Source: Luzula sylvatica (Eukaryota > Streptophyta > Magnoliopsida > Poales > Juncaceae). Taken from it: a DNA stretch of 64,000 nt. The position numbers were made by a program, and so were the translations under genes. Under the pieces are notes generated by a model. The model was not told the DNA's origin. It saw only the letters and a program-made list of their open reading frames with translations, and did no database searches. This document shows positions 62,502 through 64,000 of this stretch, in pieces (positions within the stretch are counted from its first letter, which is position 1; the number at the start of each line of letters is the position of its first letter). Where the stretch lies: contig OX326959.1 in the NCBI GenBank assembly GCA_946800325.1, forward strand, positions 33,985,027 through 34,049,026, written 5' to 3'.

Positions 62502-64000
62502 GTAAAAAGATTGCTATTAATTGAAAAGAAAATTTTCTTAGTGTTTGTACAATTTGGTGAAAAGTTATGTAGTAAAAGATACCATACAAATGATCTAAAA
62601 ACACGTTATTTGAACTCCTAAAAGCGTTGAAAGTTTGTTTTGAATCGAAAAACAAACTTTCTTAGTGTTTGTGAAATTTGGTGAAAAGTTATGTAGTAAA
62701 AGATACGATACAAATGATCTAGAAACACGTTATTTGAACTCTTCAAAGTGTTAAAATCTTGTTTTGAATCGAAAAACAAACTTTCTTAGTGTTTTTGAAG
62801 TTTGGTGAAAAGTTATGTACTAAAAGATACGATACAAATGATCTAAAAACATGTTATTTGAACTCCTCAAAGCGTTAAAATCTTGTTTTGAATCGAAAAA
62901 CAAACTATCTTAGTGTTTGTGAAATTTGGTGAAAAGTTATGTACTAAAATATACGATACAAATGATCTAAAAACATGTTATTTGAACTCCTCAAAGTGTT
63001 AAAATCTTGTTTTGAATCGAAAAACAAACTTTCTTAGTGTTTGCGAAATTTGGTGAAAAGTTATGTACTAAAAGATACGATACAAATGATATAAAAACAC
63101 GTTATTCGAACTCCTCAAAGCGTTAAAATCTGGTTTTGAAATAGAAACACAAACTTTCTTAGTGTTTCTGAAATTTGGTGAAAAGTTATGTAGTAAAAGA
63201 TACGATACAAATGATCTAAAAACACGTTATTTGAACTCCTCAAAGCGTTAAAATCTTGTTTTGATTCGAAAAACAAACTTTCTTAGTGTTTCTGAAATTT
63301 GGTGAAAAGTTATGTACTAAAAGATACGATACAAATGATCTAAAACCATGTTATTTGAACTCCTCAAAGTGTTAAAATCTTGTTTTGAATCGAAAAACAA
63401 ACTTTCTTAGTGTTTGCGAAATTTGGTGAAAAGTTATGTAATAAAAGATACGATACAAATGATCTAAAAACACGTTATTTGAACTCCTCAAAGCATTAAA
63501 ATCTGGTTTTGAAATAGAAACACAAACTTTCTTAGTGTTTGTGAAATTCGGTGAAAAGTTATGTAGTAAAAGATACGATACAAATGATCTAAAAACATGT
63601 TATTTGAACTCCTCAAAGCGTTAATATCTTGTTTTGAATCGAAAAACAATCTTTCTTAGTGTTTGTGAAATTCGGTGAAAAGTTATGTAGTAAAAGATAT
63701 GATACAAGTGATCTAAAAACACGTTATTTGAACTCCTCAAAGCGTTGAAAGTTTGTTTTGAATCGAAAAATAAACTTTCTTAGTGTTTGTGAAATTTGGT
63801 GAAAAGTTATGTAGTAAAAGATACGATACAAATGATCTAGAAACACGTTATTTGAACTCCTCAAAGCGTTAAAATCTTGTTTTGAATCGAAAAACAAACT
63901 TTCTTAGTGTTTGTGAAATTTGGTGAAAAGTCATGTACTATATGATACGATACAAATGATCTAAAAACATGTTATTTGAACTCCTCAAAGCGTTGAAATC
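62502..64000. repeat. HOR-C copy 9, four monomers deleted, cut by window end
   Basis: m1 and m2 are followed by an m3/m7 hybrid (about 62810-62910): its left part reads gatacgatacaaatg as in m3, and its right part has aaactatcttag as in m7. Then m8 to m16 follow in normal order, and the window ends inside m16 (gtcatgtactatatg, gcgttgaaatc). Four monomers are missing relative to a complete unit. The array continues beyond the window. Confidence 0.88.

Larger units (their letters stand above)
1..64000. repeat. 124-bp satellite DNA array, head-to-tail, filling the window
   Basis: Counting from each aaaagttatg to the next gives 124 bp for almost every monomer. A recurrent variant with tctggttttgaaatag is 125 bp. 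Rare monomers are 123 bp or carry small deletions. About 515 monomers fit, all in one orientation. The best-conserved blocks are ttatttgaactcct, ctttcttagtgttt and ggtgaaaagttatg. Most variable sites are CpG/TpG alternations. GC is about 27%. No gene, transposon, RNA gene or unique stretch over 300 bp interrupts it, so every gene-free stretch in this window is this satellite. The role is inferred: a long, homogenised, HOR-organised satellite is typical of centromeric or other constitutive heterochromatin. The family was not identified by search. Confidence 0.98.

Noticed and set aside
1..64000. CRISPR array
   Set aside because: Repeats are contiguous 124-bp monomers without unique spacers; both the conserved and variable parts recur, and there are no cas genes.
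1..64000. CENP-B box within the monomer
   Set aside because: The vertebrate box needs a TTCG core and a CGGG end. Monomers have attcgg only in some variants and I saw no cggg in the expected spacing.
1..64000. Tandem rDNA, tRNA or other RNA gene repeats
   Set aside because: The unit is 27% GC with no conserved rRNA, 5S or tRNA sequence blocks such as A/B boxes in proper spacing.
1..64000. Telomeric or simple-sequence repeats
   Set aside because: No TTAGGG-, TTTAGGG- or other short-unit tandem tract is present; the longest homopolymers are about nine A or eight T in the diverged cassettes.
1..64000. Regular promoters or terminators (TATA-like and T-rich motifs)
   Set aside because: AT-rich motifs and short stems occur in every monomer as a result of composition. 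None is tied to a gene, so they are not reported as regulatory sites.

Overview
The whole window is one uninterrupted tandem satellite array. About 515 monomers, nearly all 124 bp, run head-to-tail in one orientation from the first base to the last. GC is roughly 27% (34 of 124 in a typical monomer, counted by hand). I see no protein-coding gene, RNA gene, transposable element, CRISPR array or unique sequence. The organism is therefore a eukaryote, and the locus is constitutive heterochromatin, a candidate centromere or holocentromere satellite. The most variable positions are mostly CpG sites that alternate with TpG or CpA, which suggests a genome with cytosine methylation, such as a plant or vertebrate. 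The only family name I can offer is a weak one. From memory, the woodrush Luzula sylvatica has a 124-bp centromeric satellite (Lusy1). That matches on period only and was not checked against sequence.

The monomers are arranged in nested higher-order repeats (HORs) that change along the window. Positions 1-7199 hold HOR-A: a 22-mer copy (1-2730), a 19-mer copy (2731-5088) and a partial third. Positions 7200-36057 hold HOR-B, a 24-mer of 2,980 bp built from a 10-monomer module (Y, 1,243 bp), two linking monomers and a 12-monomer core (1,489 bp). It is complete at 11292, 20100, 25686 and 30280, with mixed spacer monomers between. Positions 36058-64000 hold HOR-C, a 28-mer of 3,476 bp with nine copies, three of which are rearranged (30-mer, 18-mer and a truncated copy with a 4-monomer deletion).

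The same 12-monomer core is in HOR-B and HOR-C, 12 complete copies in all plus one 11-mer, while the monomers around it are exchanged. A strongly diverged four-monomer cassette occurs at about 2.04, 10.10, 17.17 and 35.79 kb. Its last monomer was captured at the HOR-C seam, and a private variant points to the 35.79-kb copy as the source. Rearrangement junctions fall inside monomers at stretches of local identity, as expected for unequal crossing-over or gene conversion. All identity statements come from reading by eye and coordinate arithmetic; no alignment or database search was run.
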